A stretch of DNA of 64,000 nucleotides from Nonomuraea guangzhouensis (GTDB lineage Bacteria > Actinomycetota > Actinomycetes > Streptosporangiales > Streptosporangiaceae): contig NZ_JAHKRM010000025.1 in NCBI RefSeq assembly GCF_019396345.1, forward strand, positions 62,001 to 126,000, read 5' to 3'. Positions 33,802-42,268 of this stretch are shown here, one piece after another. The notes beneath the pieces were generated by a model. It saw nothing but the letters and a program-made list of their open reading frames with translations, made no database searches and was not told the DNA's origin. The translations under genes were made by a program, and so were the position numbers. Positions within the stretch are counted from its first letter, which is position 1; the number at the start of each line of letters is the position of its first letter.

Positions 33802-35538
33802 TTGGGGCAGCAGGGGCGCTCCGCAGGCACTCCGCTGACGTCGGACGACCCGCCGGCGATCGGCCCCTATGAGCTGATCAGCCGCCTTGGCTCGGGCGGC
33901 ATGGGCACCGTCTATCTGGCCAAGGCCGCCGACGGCGTACAGGTCGCGCTCAAGGCGATCCGCCGCGACTACACCGCCGACCCGGTCTACCGGGCGCGCT
34001 TCCACGAAGAGGTGGTCAACGCCCGCAAGGTCGCCTCGTTCTGCACGGCCCGCGTCCTGGACCACGGCGAGCACGACGGGGTCCTCTACCTGGTCACCGA
34101 GTACATCGAGGGCATCTCCCTCGAGAACCACCTGATCGAGCACGGCCCGCTGACGCCGTCCGTGCTGCACTCGGCGGCCGTGGGCGTGGCGGCGGCGCTG
34201 ACCGCGATCCACGCCGTCGGCCTGGTGCACCGCGACCTCAAGCCGGCGAACGTGATGCTGACGCTGGGCGGCCCGCGGGTGATCGACTTCGGGCTGGCCC
34301 GCTCGACCCACGTCTCCTCCCGCCACACCAACGCGGGCATGGTGATGGGCACGCCCGGTTGGATCGCTCCCGAGCAGGTCTTCGAGGGCCGCACCAGCCC
34401 GGCGGGCGACGTGTTCGCCTGGGGGTCGCTGATCGCCTACGCCGGGCTCGGCGGCCACCCGTTCGGCGAGGGCGACGCCTACGTCATGGCGGCTCGCGCC
34501 CGCACCGCCCCGCCCGACCTGCGCGGCCTGCCCGCGCCGCTCGACCGGCTGGTGGCCGCGGCCATCCATCCCGACCCCGCGCGCCGCCCCGCGGCCAAGC
34601 AGCTCCTGCTCGAACTCGTCGGCGCGGCCGACGAGCCGGCCGCCCAGCTCGCCGCGACGCGCCACCTCAGCAGCTCGTGGAATCCGTCGGAGTTCCCGCC
34701 GCTGGCCGAGTTCCCGAACAATCCGCAGGTACGACCGGCGCCGCCCGGCTGGACCCCGCCGCCGCAGTCCCGTCAGCAGCAGGTGCACCCGCCTCAGCCC
34801 CACCCGTCGCAGACGCACCAGCCGCAGTCCCACCAGGCCCAGCCCCACCAACCGCAAGCCCACCAGCCTCAGGCCCATCAGCGGACCGGCCCGGGGCCGT
34901 TGCCGGGACGCGGGCCGATGCCCCGCCCGGCCGCCCAGGTGCCGCCACCACCCCGCCAGGCGCCCCTGTCTCCTCAGCAGACAGGACAGGTGCCGCTTTC
35001 GGCGCATCAGACGGGGCAGGCGCCGCTGCCGCCCGGGCCGAGGGGCCCGGCGTTCCCGGCCAAGCCGAAGAGAAGCGTGTTCGCCAGTTGCCTGACCGCC
35101 ATCGTGGTGGCCATCGTGCTGCTGGTGCTGCTGCTGGCCGTACTGGCGTGGGCGCTCAGATCGCCCGACCCGGTCGGCGCGGACAGCCCGGTGCAGGACG
35201 GGAAGCTGAAGTTCGCGGTGACGGGCACCTCCTGCCCCAAGCCGGCCAAGGGCGCGAAGCAGCGCACCTGCCGGGTGAGCGTCAAGGTCAACAACGTCGG
35301 CCAGGAGGCCCGGGTCCTCTACCCGGGCCAGCAGAAACTGGTCGACGAGGACGACGACTTACACGGCGGCACCAAGCTGCTCGACAAGGCGGGCTCGGAG
35401 GTCACGCCGGTCCGCATCGGGCCGGGCCAGTCCTTCAGCGGCGCGCTGCTGTTCGAGCTGCCGAAGGAGGCCCAGCCCGCGGGGCTGGAGCTGCACGACT
35501 CCGGCCTGAGCACCGGAGTGCGGGTCACGCTCGACTAG
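33802..35538 (+). CDS. Ser/Thr protein kinase with His/Gln/Pro-rich linker and DUF4352-like sensor domain
   Basis: A 578-aa transmembrane Hanks-type kinase. The kinase domain spans about residues 17-270: Gly loop LGSGGMGTVYLA, Lys in VALKAI, catalytic LVHRDLKPANV, DFG in VIDFGLAR, and APEQ. A juxtamembrane stretch holds repeated HQPQ units (HQPQAHQPQAHQ) and other Pro-rich runs. One helix (TAIVVAIVLLVLLLAVLAWA) precedes an extracellular DUF4352-like beta domain with two cysteines. Start TTG 33802 is chosen because GAGAGG lies upstream; TTG 33727 is an alternative. It ends 14 bp inside the convergent MFS gene. Confidence 0.85.
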   Translation: MGQQGRSAGTPLTSDDPPAIGPYELISRLGSGGMGTVYLAKAADGVQVALKAIRRDYTADPVYRARFHEEVVNARKVASFCTARVLDHGEHDGVLYLVTEYIEGISLENHLIEHGPLTPSVLHSAAVGVAAALTAIHAVGLVHRDLKPANVMLTLGGPRVIDFGLARSTHVSSRHTNAGMVMGTPGWIAPEQVFEGRTSPAGDVFAWGSLIAYAGLGGHPFGEGDAYVMAARARTAPPDLRGLPAPLDRLVAAAIHPDPARRPAAKQLLLELVGAADEPAAQLAATRHLSSSWNPSEFPPLAEFPNNPQVRPAPPGWTPPPQSRQQQVHPPQPHPSQTHQPQSHQAQPHQPQAHQPQAHQRTGPGPLPGRGPMPRPAAQVPPPPRQAPLSPQQTGQVPLSAHQTGQAPLPPGPRGPAFPAKPKRSVFASCLTAIVVAIVLLVLLLAVLAWALRSPDPVGADSPVQDGKLKFAVTGTSCPKPAKGAKQRTCRVSVKVNNVGQEARVLYPGQQKLVDEDDDLHGGTKLLDKAGSEVTPVRIGPGQSFSGALLFELPKEAQPAGLELHDSGLSTGVRVTLD

Positions 35539-36853
35539 TGCCGTAGGCGGCGGGGTCGGAGATGTCGATCCTCGAACGGTCGGGCAGCGCGAGCGTCGCG
35601 CAGAAACCGATCACCGCACCGATGATCATGAACACGGAGATGGCCTGCCAGCCGTAGTCGTGCAGCAGCCAGGTGGCGATCAGCGGTGCCGGCCCGCCCG
35701 CGATGACCGAGGCCAGCTGATATCCCAGCCCGGCTCCGCCGTACCGCAGACCGGTCGGGAAACTCTCCGCGATGAGCGCCGCCTGCGGGCCGTACTCCAT
35801 CGAGTGCTGGAGTTGCGTGATCATCATGGTGAGCAGGATGACGACGGCGATACCGGTGTTGAGCAGGGCATAGTAGGGGAAGGCGATCACCGCCAGCAAC
35901 GCGGCCCCGATGAGGTAGATCCTGCGGCGGCCTATTCGATCGCTGAGGTGCCCGAAGTACGGGATCGCGAAGAGCTCGACGGCCGCCGCGGCGCTGACGG
36001 CGGCGAACGCGAACGTACGCGACATCCCGATGTGCGGGGCCGTGATGTAGGTGATCACGAATGTCGTGTAGAGGTAGAACGGCATCTGCTCGGAGACGCG
36101 CAGGAGCGCGCTGAGCAGGACCTCCTTGGGATGCTTCTTGAGCACTTCGACGACCGGCAGCTTGGCCACCTGCCTGGTCTCCAGGAGCCGCGCGAACAGC
36201 GGCGTCTCCAGGACCCGCAGCCGCACCCACAGACCGACACCGACCAGCACGAGACTGGCCAGGAACGGGATCCGCCAGCCCCAGTCCTTGAACGCGTCGC
36301 CCGCCGCGAGGGCCACGAGCGACATCGCGCCCGTGCCGAGTATGAGACCGATGGGCACGCCGACCTGTGGCCAGCTCGCCATCAGGCCGCGCCTGCGCTG
36401 GTTGCCCCACTCCATCGACAGCAGCACCGAGCCGCTCCACTCGCCACCGACCGCGATCCCTTGCAGGATACGCAGGATGACCAGCAGGACCGGCGCGGCC
36501 ACCCCGATCGATTCGGTGCTGGGCAGCACGCCGATGAGCGCGCTTGATACGCCCATCATGACGAGGGTGATGATGAGCGTGGCCTTGCGCCCGATGCGGT
36601 CGCCCCAGTGCCCGAAGATCGCCGCGCCTACCGGTCTGGCGGCGAAGCCGACCGCGTACGTGGCGAAGGCGGACAGGGTGCCCGCGTACGGGCTGGACTT
36701 GGGGAAGAAGACGTCGGCGAATACGGTCGCCGCGGCCGTGCCATAGAGAAAGAAGTCATACCACTCGATGGCAGTGCCGACGACGCTCGCCGTCGCCGCC
36801 TTCCTCACCTGGGATTGATACTCCGCCGCTGGTAACCCGTGATCGTGCGTCAC
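35525..36853 (-). CDS. MFS transporter, metabolite:H+ symporter (MHS) family
   Basis: A 442-aa, 12-helix symporter. The MHS hallmark GTAIEWYDFFLYGTAAATVF is in helix 1. Also seen are the loop GHWGDRIGRKATLI and the paired GHLSDRIGRRRIY after helix 8. Substrates in the family include shikimate, proline/betaine, citrate and 2-oxoglutarate. Start GTG 36853 is next to TGAGGAGG. It is not clustered with catabolic genes, so the substrate is open. Its last 14 bp overlap the kinase end. Confidence 0.88.
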   Translation of the reverse strand: MTHDHGLPAAEYQSQVRKAATASVVGTAIEWYDFFLYGTAAATVFADVFFPKSSPYAGTLSAFATYAVGFAARPVGAAIFGHWGDRIGRKATLIITLVMMGVSSALIGVLPSTESIGVAAPVLLVILRILQGIAVGGEWSGSVLLSMEWGNQRRRGLMASWPQVGVPIGLILGTGAMSLVALAAGDAFKDWGWRIPFLASLVLVGVGLWVRLRVLETPLFARLLETRQVAKLPVVEVLKKHPKEVLLSALLRVSEQMPFYLYTTFVITYITAPHIGMSRTFAFAAVSAAAAVELFAIPYFGHLSDRIGRRRIYLIGAALLAVIAFPYYALLNTGIAVVILLTMMITQLQHSMEYGPQAALIAESFPTGLRYGGAGLGYQLASVIAGGPAPLIATWLLHDYGWQAISVFMIIGAVIGFCATLALPDRSRIDISDPAAYGTSRA

Positions 36854-37046
36854 CCGCGCCTCCTCAGCCCGGACCGGGACTCCCAGTGTGATCCGGCTCA
36901 CACGTCACCCGGCTTGCGCCATGCGTACCCGGCCGACGGGGGGCGAACACGTGATTTGTCAGATCATTGGCGACAAGTGGTGTCTTTCTGGTGTCGGATG
37001 CCGCCTGGGAGGAATCGCGTTACGGTCTCGTCGTCGGAGGTGCTAC

Positions 37047-37454
37047 TTATGCGGCGGTGACCGCGGCCTGGGCCTGGGGCAGGTCGATGAAGGTGTCCTT
37101 ACGTTCGACCAGCCCGTTCTCGTCGAGCGTGACCACGTCGAGGCAGTCGAAGCGGATCGGACGCCGGTTGCCGTCGGGGCCGGTGAGGACGGCGGTGAGC
37201 GCCCAGTCGAGCACCCAGTGGCGGTCGCCGATGATCGTCCGGTGGATGTCGAACCCCATCTCCGGCCACTGGGCGAACATCGCGGCGAAGGTGTCGCGAA
37301 GCGCGGGCCGGCCGTGGACCGGCTGCTCGCCGTTGTGCAGCCAGAACTGGGTCGCGGGCGCGTGCAGCGCGACGATCGCGTCCACGTCGCGGGTGGCGAA
37401 GGTCGAGACGTAGGTGTCGAAGACGTCGTGTGCGGGCGGTGCGGTGGGGGGCAT
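37047..37454 (-). CDS. SnoaL/NTF2-like domain protein
   Basis: A 135-aa single-domain protein of the NTF2-like superfamily (ketosteroid isomerase and polyketide cyclase relatives). Seen: the opening helix FDTYVSTFATRDVDAIVALH, the cone-fold segment GRPALRDTFAAMFAQWPEM and strands with FDCLDVVTLDENGLVERKDT. Such proteins act as isomerases, cyclases or stress-related binding proteins. It follows the DUF3237 gene on the same strand by 26 bp, probably one operon under the divergent HxlR regulator. The specific reaction is unknown. Confidence 0.8.
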   Translation of the reverse strand: MPPTAPPAHDVFDTYVSTFATRDVDAIVALHAPATQFWLHNGEQPVHGRPALRDTFAAMFAQWPEMGFDIHRTIIGDRHWVLDWALTAVLTGPDGNRRPIRFDCLDVVTLDENGLVERKDTFIDLPQAQAAVTAA

Positions 37455-37480
37455 GGCTCATTCTCCTGTCACTGGCTGGA

Positions 37481-37963
37481 TTACTGAATGCTGTAGACGC
37501 GGTAGGTGACGTGGTTGAGCGACAGCTCGTTGAGGGCGATGGCGACGGTGGAGTTCAGCCACGCGTAGCGCTCCGCGCCGGTCTCGAACAGTGGCGCCGA
37601 CCGTGCGTGCATCTCGTGCCAGCCGATGGTCTCACCGGCCCACAACCGGCCGATCGCCTCGTCCGAGAGCGCGGCGCGACCGGTGACGGTGACGAACACC
37701 AGCTCGTCGTCGTGGGTGCGCATCGTCGCCCGGACGTCGAGGCGGGCGACGCGATCGGCACCGACCATGATCCAGTCACCACCACCGGGCAGGAACTCGC
37801 CGCGCAACCGCGGCCCCTCGACGGTTCCGCGCTCGACGACCGCGATCATGCGCGTGCCCAGCGGGGTGGACAAGGTCTGCATGGTCTGGAACGTGATGGC
37901 GAAGTCGCACAGGTGCTCGACCGCGACCGCGGTGATGGCTGGGTCAGCGCTGAGAAGGGTCAT
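37481..37963 (-). CDS. DUF3237 family protein
   Basis: A 160-aa protein with the DUF3237 pattern: LGTRMIAVVERGTVEGPRLR, GEFLPGGGDWIMVGADRVAR and DVRATMRTHDDELVFVTVTG. The family folds as a lipocalin-like barrel, and no activity is established. Start ATG 37963 follows GGAGG by five bases. It is the first gene of a two-gene operon with the NTF2-like gene and is divergent from the HxlR gene. A perfect inverted repeat lies in the gap. Confidence 0.82.
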   Translation of the reverse strand: MTLLSADPAITAVAVEHLCDFAITFQTMQTLSTPLGTRMIAVVERGTVEGPRLRGEFLPGGGDWIMVGADRVARLDVRATMRTHDDELVFVTVTGRAALSDEAIGRLWAGETIGWHEMHARSAPLFETGAERYAWLNSTVAIALNELSLNHVTYRVYSIQ

Positions 37964-38010
37964 GTGGTCCTCCGGATCCGGGTTCCTGCTGTGACACCAC
38001 CTTGAAACGA

Positions 38011-38031
38011 TCACTTGGAAAAGTCAAGTGA
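38011..38031. promoter_or_regulatory. Inverted repeat TCACTTG-N7-CAAGTGA, likely HxlR operator
   Basis: Perfect 7-bp arms around a 7-bp spacer, in the 127-bp gap between the divergent DUF3237 operon and the HxlR gene. HxlR-type dimers commonly bind 7-7-7 arrangements beside their own gene. The TF pairing is inferred. Confidence 0.6.
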
Positions 38032-38090
38032 CAGCTCTGAATTTCAGATCATGTGCTTGGACTTGGCGTGATGTGCGGTAGGCTGCCGTC

Positions 38091-38744
38091 ATGGCATCGC
38101 GTTCGTACGGTCACTACTGCGCGGTGGCCAAAACGCTCGACATGGTGGGCGAGCGGTGGACCCTGCTGGTCGTCCGCGAGCTGCTGGACGGCCCGAAACG
38201 CTACGTCGACCTCCTCGGCGGGCTCGTGGGCATCTCCACCGACATGCTGGCCGCCCGCCTGAAGACGCTGGAGGAAGCGGGGATCGTCAGCCGCCGCACG
38301 CTTCCCGCGCCCGCCGCGTCAAAGGTCTACGAGCTGACGCCGCTCGGCCTGGAGCTGCGACCGGCGATGACCGAGCTGGCCAGGTTCGGCCTGCGCCTGC
38401 TCGGCGAGCAGGGCGACGACGACTCCTTCCAGGTCCACTGGATCACGCCGTCGCTGTGGGCGATGTTCCAGCCGGAGCGGGCCCAAGCCCTGTCCCTCAC
38501 CGTCGAGTTCAGGGTAGGCGCCGACGCCATGCACGCCCGCGTCGCCGACGGCGCGCTGCACACCCGCCCAGGCCACGCCGACGCTCCCGACGCCGTCCTG
38601 ACCTTCGCCGATGCCGCGACCCTCACCGAGATCGGGCGCGATCCCGCCGCGTCACCCGCCGCTGTCGCCACCGGCCGCCTCCACGTTCAGGGAAGGCCGG
38701 ACGCCGTTCAGGCCACGAGAGAGCTCTTCGGACTCAACCGCTAG
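38091..38744 (+). CDS. HxlR family transcriptional regulator with SCP2-like C-terminal domain
   Basis: A 217-aa regulator. The HxlR winged helix occupies about residues 8-100 (YCAVAKTLDMVGERWTLLVV, RELLDGPKRYVDLLGGLVGI, LKTLEEAGIVSRR). The C-terminal region of about 110 aa resembles a sterol-carrier (SCP2)-like ligand pocket, with a predicted hydrophobic strand pair (LSLTVEFRVGADAMHARVAD). It is divergent from the DUF3237/NTF2 operon. The extra domain may sense a lipophilic ligand. Confidence 0.82.
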   Translation: MASRSYGHYCAVAKTLDMVGERWTLLVVRELLDGPKRYVDLLGGLVGISTDMLAARLKTLEEAGIVSRRTLPAPAASKVYELTPLGLELRPAMTELARFGLRLLGEQGDDDSFQVHWITPSLWAMFQPERAQALSLTVEFRVGADAMHARVADGALHTRPGHADAPDAVLTFADAATLTEIGRDPAASPAAVATGRLHVQGRPDAVQATRELFGLNR

Positions 38745-38798
38745 ACCAGCCGCGCTCGGGATTGCGCTTGCCCCAGGATGGGTCCACCATGATCAGCG

Positions 38799-39401
38799 AT
38801 GGTGGACACAAACATGATCATGAAATCGGTGGCCGAGTGCCAGGCGTTCCTGGAATCGGCCGCCGACCAGGACTGGTCCCGCCCGATCCCCGGCCTGCGG
38901 TGGACCGTGGCGCAGGCCGTGGCCCACACGGCCGACGGCCTCCTGTGGTACGCCACGGACTTCGCCGCCGGAAGCCGGGAACTGAGCACCATGGACCTCG
39001 CGGTACGGCCGGAGAACTCTCCGCAGGAGCTCATCGCCACGCTGGAAGCGTTCGCCACCGTGCTGGTCAGGGTCGTGGACGGCGCACCACCGGACGCCCG
39101 GGGCTGGCACCCGTACGGGCTGGCGGACGCGTCTGGCTTCGCCGCCATGGCCTGCGACGAGCTGCTCGTCCACACCTACGACGCCTCGCTCGGCCTGGAG
39201 CCGGACTTCGTCCCTTCCGAGGAGCTCGCTCTGGCGACCCTGAGCCGCCTGTTCCCATGGGCTCCGCCGGCCGGGGCTTGGGAGGCCCTGCTGTGGGCCA
39301 ACGGACGAGCCGACCTGTGGGGCCAGGAGCGGCAGACAGGTTGGCGATGGCACTGCGCACCGCTGTCGGAGTGGGACGGGACCAACCCACGGACGGGTTG
39401 A
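38799..39401 (+). CDS. Maleylpyruvate isomerase N-terminal (DinB/MDMPI) domain protein
   Basis: A 200-aa four-helix-bundle protein of the DinB/mycothiol-dependent superfamily. Metal-ligand histidines are visible in WTVAQAVAHTADGLLWYA and in CDELLVHTYDASLG. Members use mycothiol, the actinobacterial thiol, for isomerase or transferase reactions. It is 54 bp downstream of the HxlR gene on the same strand. The start is likely ATG 38799, without a strong ribosome site; internal ATGs at 38814 and 38820 are alternatives. The substrate is unknown. Confidence 0.75.
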   Translation: MVDTNMIMKSVAECQAFLESAADQDWSRPIPGLRWTVAQAVAHTADGLLWYATDFAAGSRELSTMDLAVRPENSPQELIATLEAFATVLVRVVDGAPPDARGWHPYGLADASGFAAMACDELLVHTYDASLGLEPDFVPSEELALATLSRLFPWAPPAGAWEALLWANGRADLWGQERQTGWRWHCAPLSEWDGTNPRTG

Positions 39402-39419
39402 GGCAGGCACCGGTGGAGA

Positions 39420-40490
39420 TCACGGGAGCCGGAACAACGCCACGCCGCTCCCTTCCTCGCGGCTGTCACCTGCCGCTTCGACCGCGAGCACCCGTTCGTC
39501 GGGAGACCAGGCGCTGCGGGTGCGCAGCAGGGGCGAGGCGAGGTTCAACAGCCGGCTGCCCGACCCGACGTCCCAGACGCGCAGGGCCGCGTCGTCGCTT
39601 CCCCGCAGTGTGGCGATCATGGACAGCCGCCTGCCGGACGGGCTGAAGTGGAACCAGGGGCCGATCACATCCGCATCCGGCCCCAGGTCGCCGGGCAGCG
39701 CGCGCAGCACCTTTCCGGACCTCGCATCCGACAGTGTCACCTGCCCGGCCTTGCTGTCCCAAGCCGCCTTCACCGTGCCGTCCGCGCTGGCCACCTCCCG
39801 CGCTCCCCACCGGCGCCCCCATGCCTCCTGGTCCCGCGATTGCAGCCGTTTGCCCGTTCGCACGTCCCACCACAGGCCGGCCGCCTCGACCGCGGTCTCG
39901 TCGAGAGAGAAGATCATCCCCTGGACCCGGGGCAGCTCCATCACCGGCGATTCCCAGCCGCCGGGACGACCGTCCAGACGCCACAGGCGGACGCGTCCCT
40001 TGGGCAAGGTGCCGTCATCCTCGGACGCGGTGCCTCGCCAGCCGGGTTCGAAGAACACCCCCGCGGCGTACCGGCCCGTCCAGGAGACGCCGAGCGTTCC
40101 GGCCAGGCCGCCCCGAAGATAGGAGACTTCAGCGGTGTGACCGGTGAGCGCCCCGCTGGCCGCGTCGATCGTCACGAGCGCCGTACGCTGAGGCGGCGGC
40201 TGCTTGTCATCCTCGGGCCGGTCGGTCCGCTGCACCTCGGTGCCGACCATGCTCAGGTGCTTCCCGTCGGGTGCGAAGGCGATCGCCGGAAAGCTCCTCA
40301 AGGCGTCGTTCCCCACGAACCCCGGCACGTGATGTACGGCCACACACCCGCTGCGATCCAGCCAGCGGTCGAGCCGCTCACATGGCCGTAACTCCCGGCT
40401 GGACCACCAGGCGACGGCCGCCACGACGACGATCGCGCCCACAACCGCCGCACTCCACCGCGAGAGCCGACGATTCCTCCAATTGATCAC
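39420..40490 (-). CDS. Membrane-anchored WD40-like beta-propeller protein
   Basis: A 356-aa protein with one N-terminal helix (about residues 14-30, AAVVGAIVVVAAVAWW). An extracellular region built of degenerate WD40/YVTN-like blades follows, including FPAIAFAPDGKHLSMVG, GRVRLWRLDGRPGGWE, WFHFSPSGRRLSMIATLRG and DAALRVWDVGSGSRLL. The blade-closing DxxSG pattern repeats. It lacks enzymatic motifs and is likely a scaffold or sensor. It follows the response-regulator gene on the same strand by 69 bp, so a link to that two-component system is possible. Confidence 0.65.
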   Translation of the reverse strand: MINWRNRRLSRWSAAVVGAIVVVAAVAWWSSRELRPCERLDRWLDRSGCVAVHHVPGFVGNDALRSFPAIAFAPDGKHLSMVGTEVQRTDRPEDDKQPPPQRTALVTIDAASGALTGHTAEVSYLRGGLAGTLGVSWTGRYAAGVFFEPGWRGTASEDDGTLPKGRVRLWRLDGRPGGWESPVMELPRVQGMIFSLDETAVEAAGLWWDVRTGKRLQSRDQEAWGRRWGAREVASADGTVKAAWDSKAGQVTLSDARSGKVLRALPGDLGPDADVIGPWFHFSPSGRRLSMIATLRGSDDAALRVWDVGSGSRLLNLASPLLRTRSAWSPDERVLAVEAAGDSREEGSGVALFRLP

Positions 40491-40559
40491 AAATCGAGGC
40501 TACTGCCGTACCCCGCCGCCGTCGCGGCATGGCGATCAACCCGTTCGCTTCTCCGCCTT

Positions 40560-41183
40560 CTAAGCGGTCCCCGAGTTCCAGGCCCAGGCCGCGATCCCGA
40601 CCCGATTCGCCGCTCCCACCTTGCGCTGGACATTGGCCACATGTGTCTTCACCGTGCCGGCGCTGATGAACAACTCGGCGGCGATCTCAGCATTGGTACG
40701 CCCGTGCGCGACCAGGCGCGCGATCTCCACCTCCCGCTCGGTGAGCGGTTCCCCCGGCGGCACCGCCTTGGAGCCGCGCAGGTGGCGCAGCAGCCGCACG
40801 GTGACCTGCGGGCTGATGAGCGTGTCCCCGGCCATGGCGGCGCGAATGGCCTCGATGAGCAGCGTCGGCCCCGACCGCTTCAGCAGGAACCCGCAGGCGC
40901 CGTTGCGCAGTGCGGTGTGCACATAGTCATCGAGGTCGAACGTGGTCACCACGATCACCCTCGTCTCCTGCGCGAGCACCCTGGTGACCTCGAGTCCGTC
41001 GAGCTTGGGCATCCGGATGTCGGCCAGGACGACGTCGGGCTTGAGATGCCGGGCGAGCTCCACGGCCGCCCGCCCGTCGGCCGCCTCCCCCACGACCGTC
41101 ATGTCGGGCTGCGAGTCGAGAATGAGCCGGAATCCGATCCGTACATCATCCTGATCATCCGCGATGAGAACCCGTGTCGTCAC
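40560..41183 (-). CDS. NarL/FixJ (LuxR-type) response regulator
   Basis: A 207-aa DNA-binding response regulator. The receiver domain (about residues 3-118) has the acidic pair in IADDQDDV, the phospho-acceptor Asp in VVLADIRMP, and the Thr and Lys positions (VVTTFD, LLKRSGP). The LuxR helix-turn-helix reads LTEREVEIARLVAHGRTNAE with the recognition segment ISAGTVKTHVANVQRK. Start GTG 41183 follows GGGGAAGG. It is encoded 67 bp after its histidine kinase on the same strand. Confidence 0.92.
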   Translation of the reverse strand: MTTRVLIADDQDDVRIGFRLILDSQPDMTVVGEAADGRAAVELARHLKPDVVLADIRMPKLDGLEVTRVLAQETRVIVVTTFDLDDYVHTALRNGACGFLLKRSGPTLLIEAIRAAMAGDTLISPQVTVRLLRHLRGSKAVPPGEPLTEREVEIARLVAHGRTNAEIAAELFISAGTVKTHVANVQRKVGAANRVGIAAWAWNSGTA

Positions 41184-41250
41184 GGACCTTCCCCCTTCCA
41201 GCCGCGCGTACGTCAGACCACCCTGCCACCTCCGGCCCGCGGCTCCGGAC

Positions 41251-42258
41251 TCAGACGGGGACGACCGCCGTGACGCGCCAGCCCGCACCGTGGGGACCCG
41301 CGGAAAGGGAGCCGCCGACCGTCTCGAGCACCTCGGCGAGGCCCACCAGGCCGAAGCCGCCGTTGCGGCCGAGCTCGGCGAAGCGACTCCCGCGTTCGTC
41401 GGCCTCCGGCCGGCCGCCGCCGCCATCGTCGTCCACCCGGATGTGGACCATGTCCCGGTCTCTCGTCACCGCGATGTCGACCGTGGTCGCACGCGGCGCG
41501 TGCCGGCGTACGTTGGTCAGCGCCTCCGTCACCACCCGGTAGGCGGTCGCCGACGCCTCGCGCGAGATCTGCTCCGCCTCGACGAGGAGGTTCACCCGGA
41601 CGGTCGGCGAGAACCCGTCGGCGAGGTCCCGCAGCCCGTCGATGCCGGGTGCGGGACCTCTGGCGGGTTCGTTGAGCATGTGGACCGTACGGTCGAGCGA
41701 GGCCAGGGCCCGCTGGCCGCCGTCCTCGATGCGCCGCAGGGCATCCTCGATCTGCGGCGGCAGCCCTGGCGCGAGCCGCGCCGCCTGGGCTTGCACGAGC
41801 ATGCCGCTGACATCGTGCGCAACGAAATCGTGCAGGTCACGAGCCAGAGCGAGCTGCTGATCCCGTACGGCCCGCGCCACCGCCCGGCGCCGGTTCCCAT
41901 CGAGTGAGCGCAGGTAGAGCCCGGCCGCGGCGGCCCCCACCGCCCCCAGCGACCAGCCCGTACAGCCGGCCAGAATCAACGACAGCGGCCCGGGCCAGAC
42001 CATGCGCAGCAGGATGACCGAGACCGCGAGACCGGGTGCGAGGGCTGCGGCAGGCGCGCGGCGGGCCGCGAGCATGGTCAGGGCGAGCAGCGCCGGAACC
42101 TCGATCAGCAGCCAGAACGTGGCACTGCCAAGGGTGCCCGTCAGCGGATAGGAGGCGGTGATCGCCAGGGAGACCGCTCCCCCGCCCACAGCCAAGTAGG
42201 CGGGCGGGACACGCGGCGTGGCCGCCACCACCCGCCCCCACAGACCGATGAGGTTCAC
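41251..42258 (-). CDS. Two-component sensor histidine kinase (HisKA_3 type)
   Basis: A 335-aa membrane sensor with about four to five helices in the first 120 residues and no large extracellular domain. The phospho-acceptor His is in LARDLHDFVAHDVSGM. The ATPase domain has the N-box VVTEALTNVRRHAP and the G-box IRVDDDGGGG. It is cognate to the adjacent NarL-type regulator. Start GTG 42258 is likely because the GNAT gene ends at 42269, but the ribosome site is weak. The signal may be membrane-related, as in other DUF-less HisKA_3 kinases of actinomycetes. Confidence 0.88.
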   Translation of the reverse strand: MNLIGLWGRVVAATPRVPPAYLAVGGGAVSLAITASYPLTGTLGSATFWLLIEVPALLALTMLAARRAPAAALAPGLAVSVILLRMVWPGPLSLILAGCTGWSLGAVGAAAAGLYLRSLDGNRRRAVARAVRDQQLALARDLHDFVAHDVSGMLVQAQAARLAPGLPPQIEDALRRIEDGGQRALASLDRTVHMLNEPARGPAPGIDGLRDLADGFSPTVRVNLLVEAEQISREASATAYRVVTEALTNVRRHAPRATTVDIAVTRDRDMVHIRVDDDGGGGRPEADERGSRFAELGRNGGFGLVGLAEVLETVGGSLSAGPHGAGWRVTAVVPV

Positions 42259-42268
42259 GAGTCCGACA

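Noticed and set aside
34359..35546. 395-codon Ala/Gly/Arg-rich frame overlapping the kinase
   Set aside because: It is the +1 shadow of the kinase gene. The kinase frame carries all catalytic motifs.
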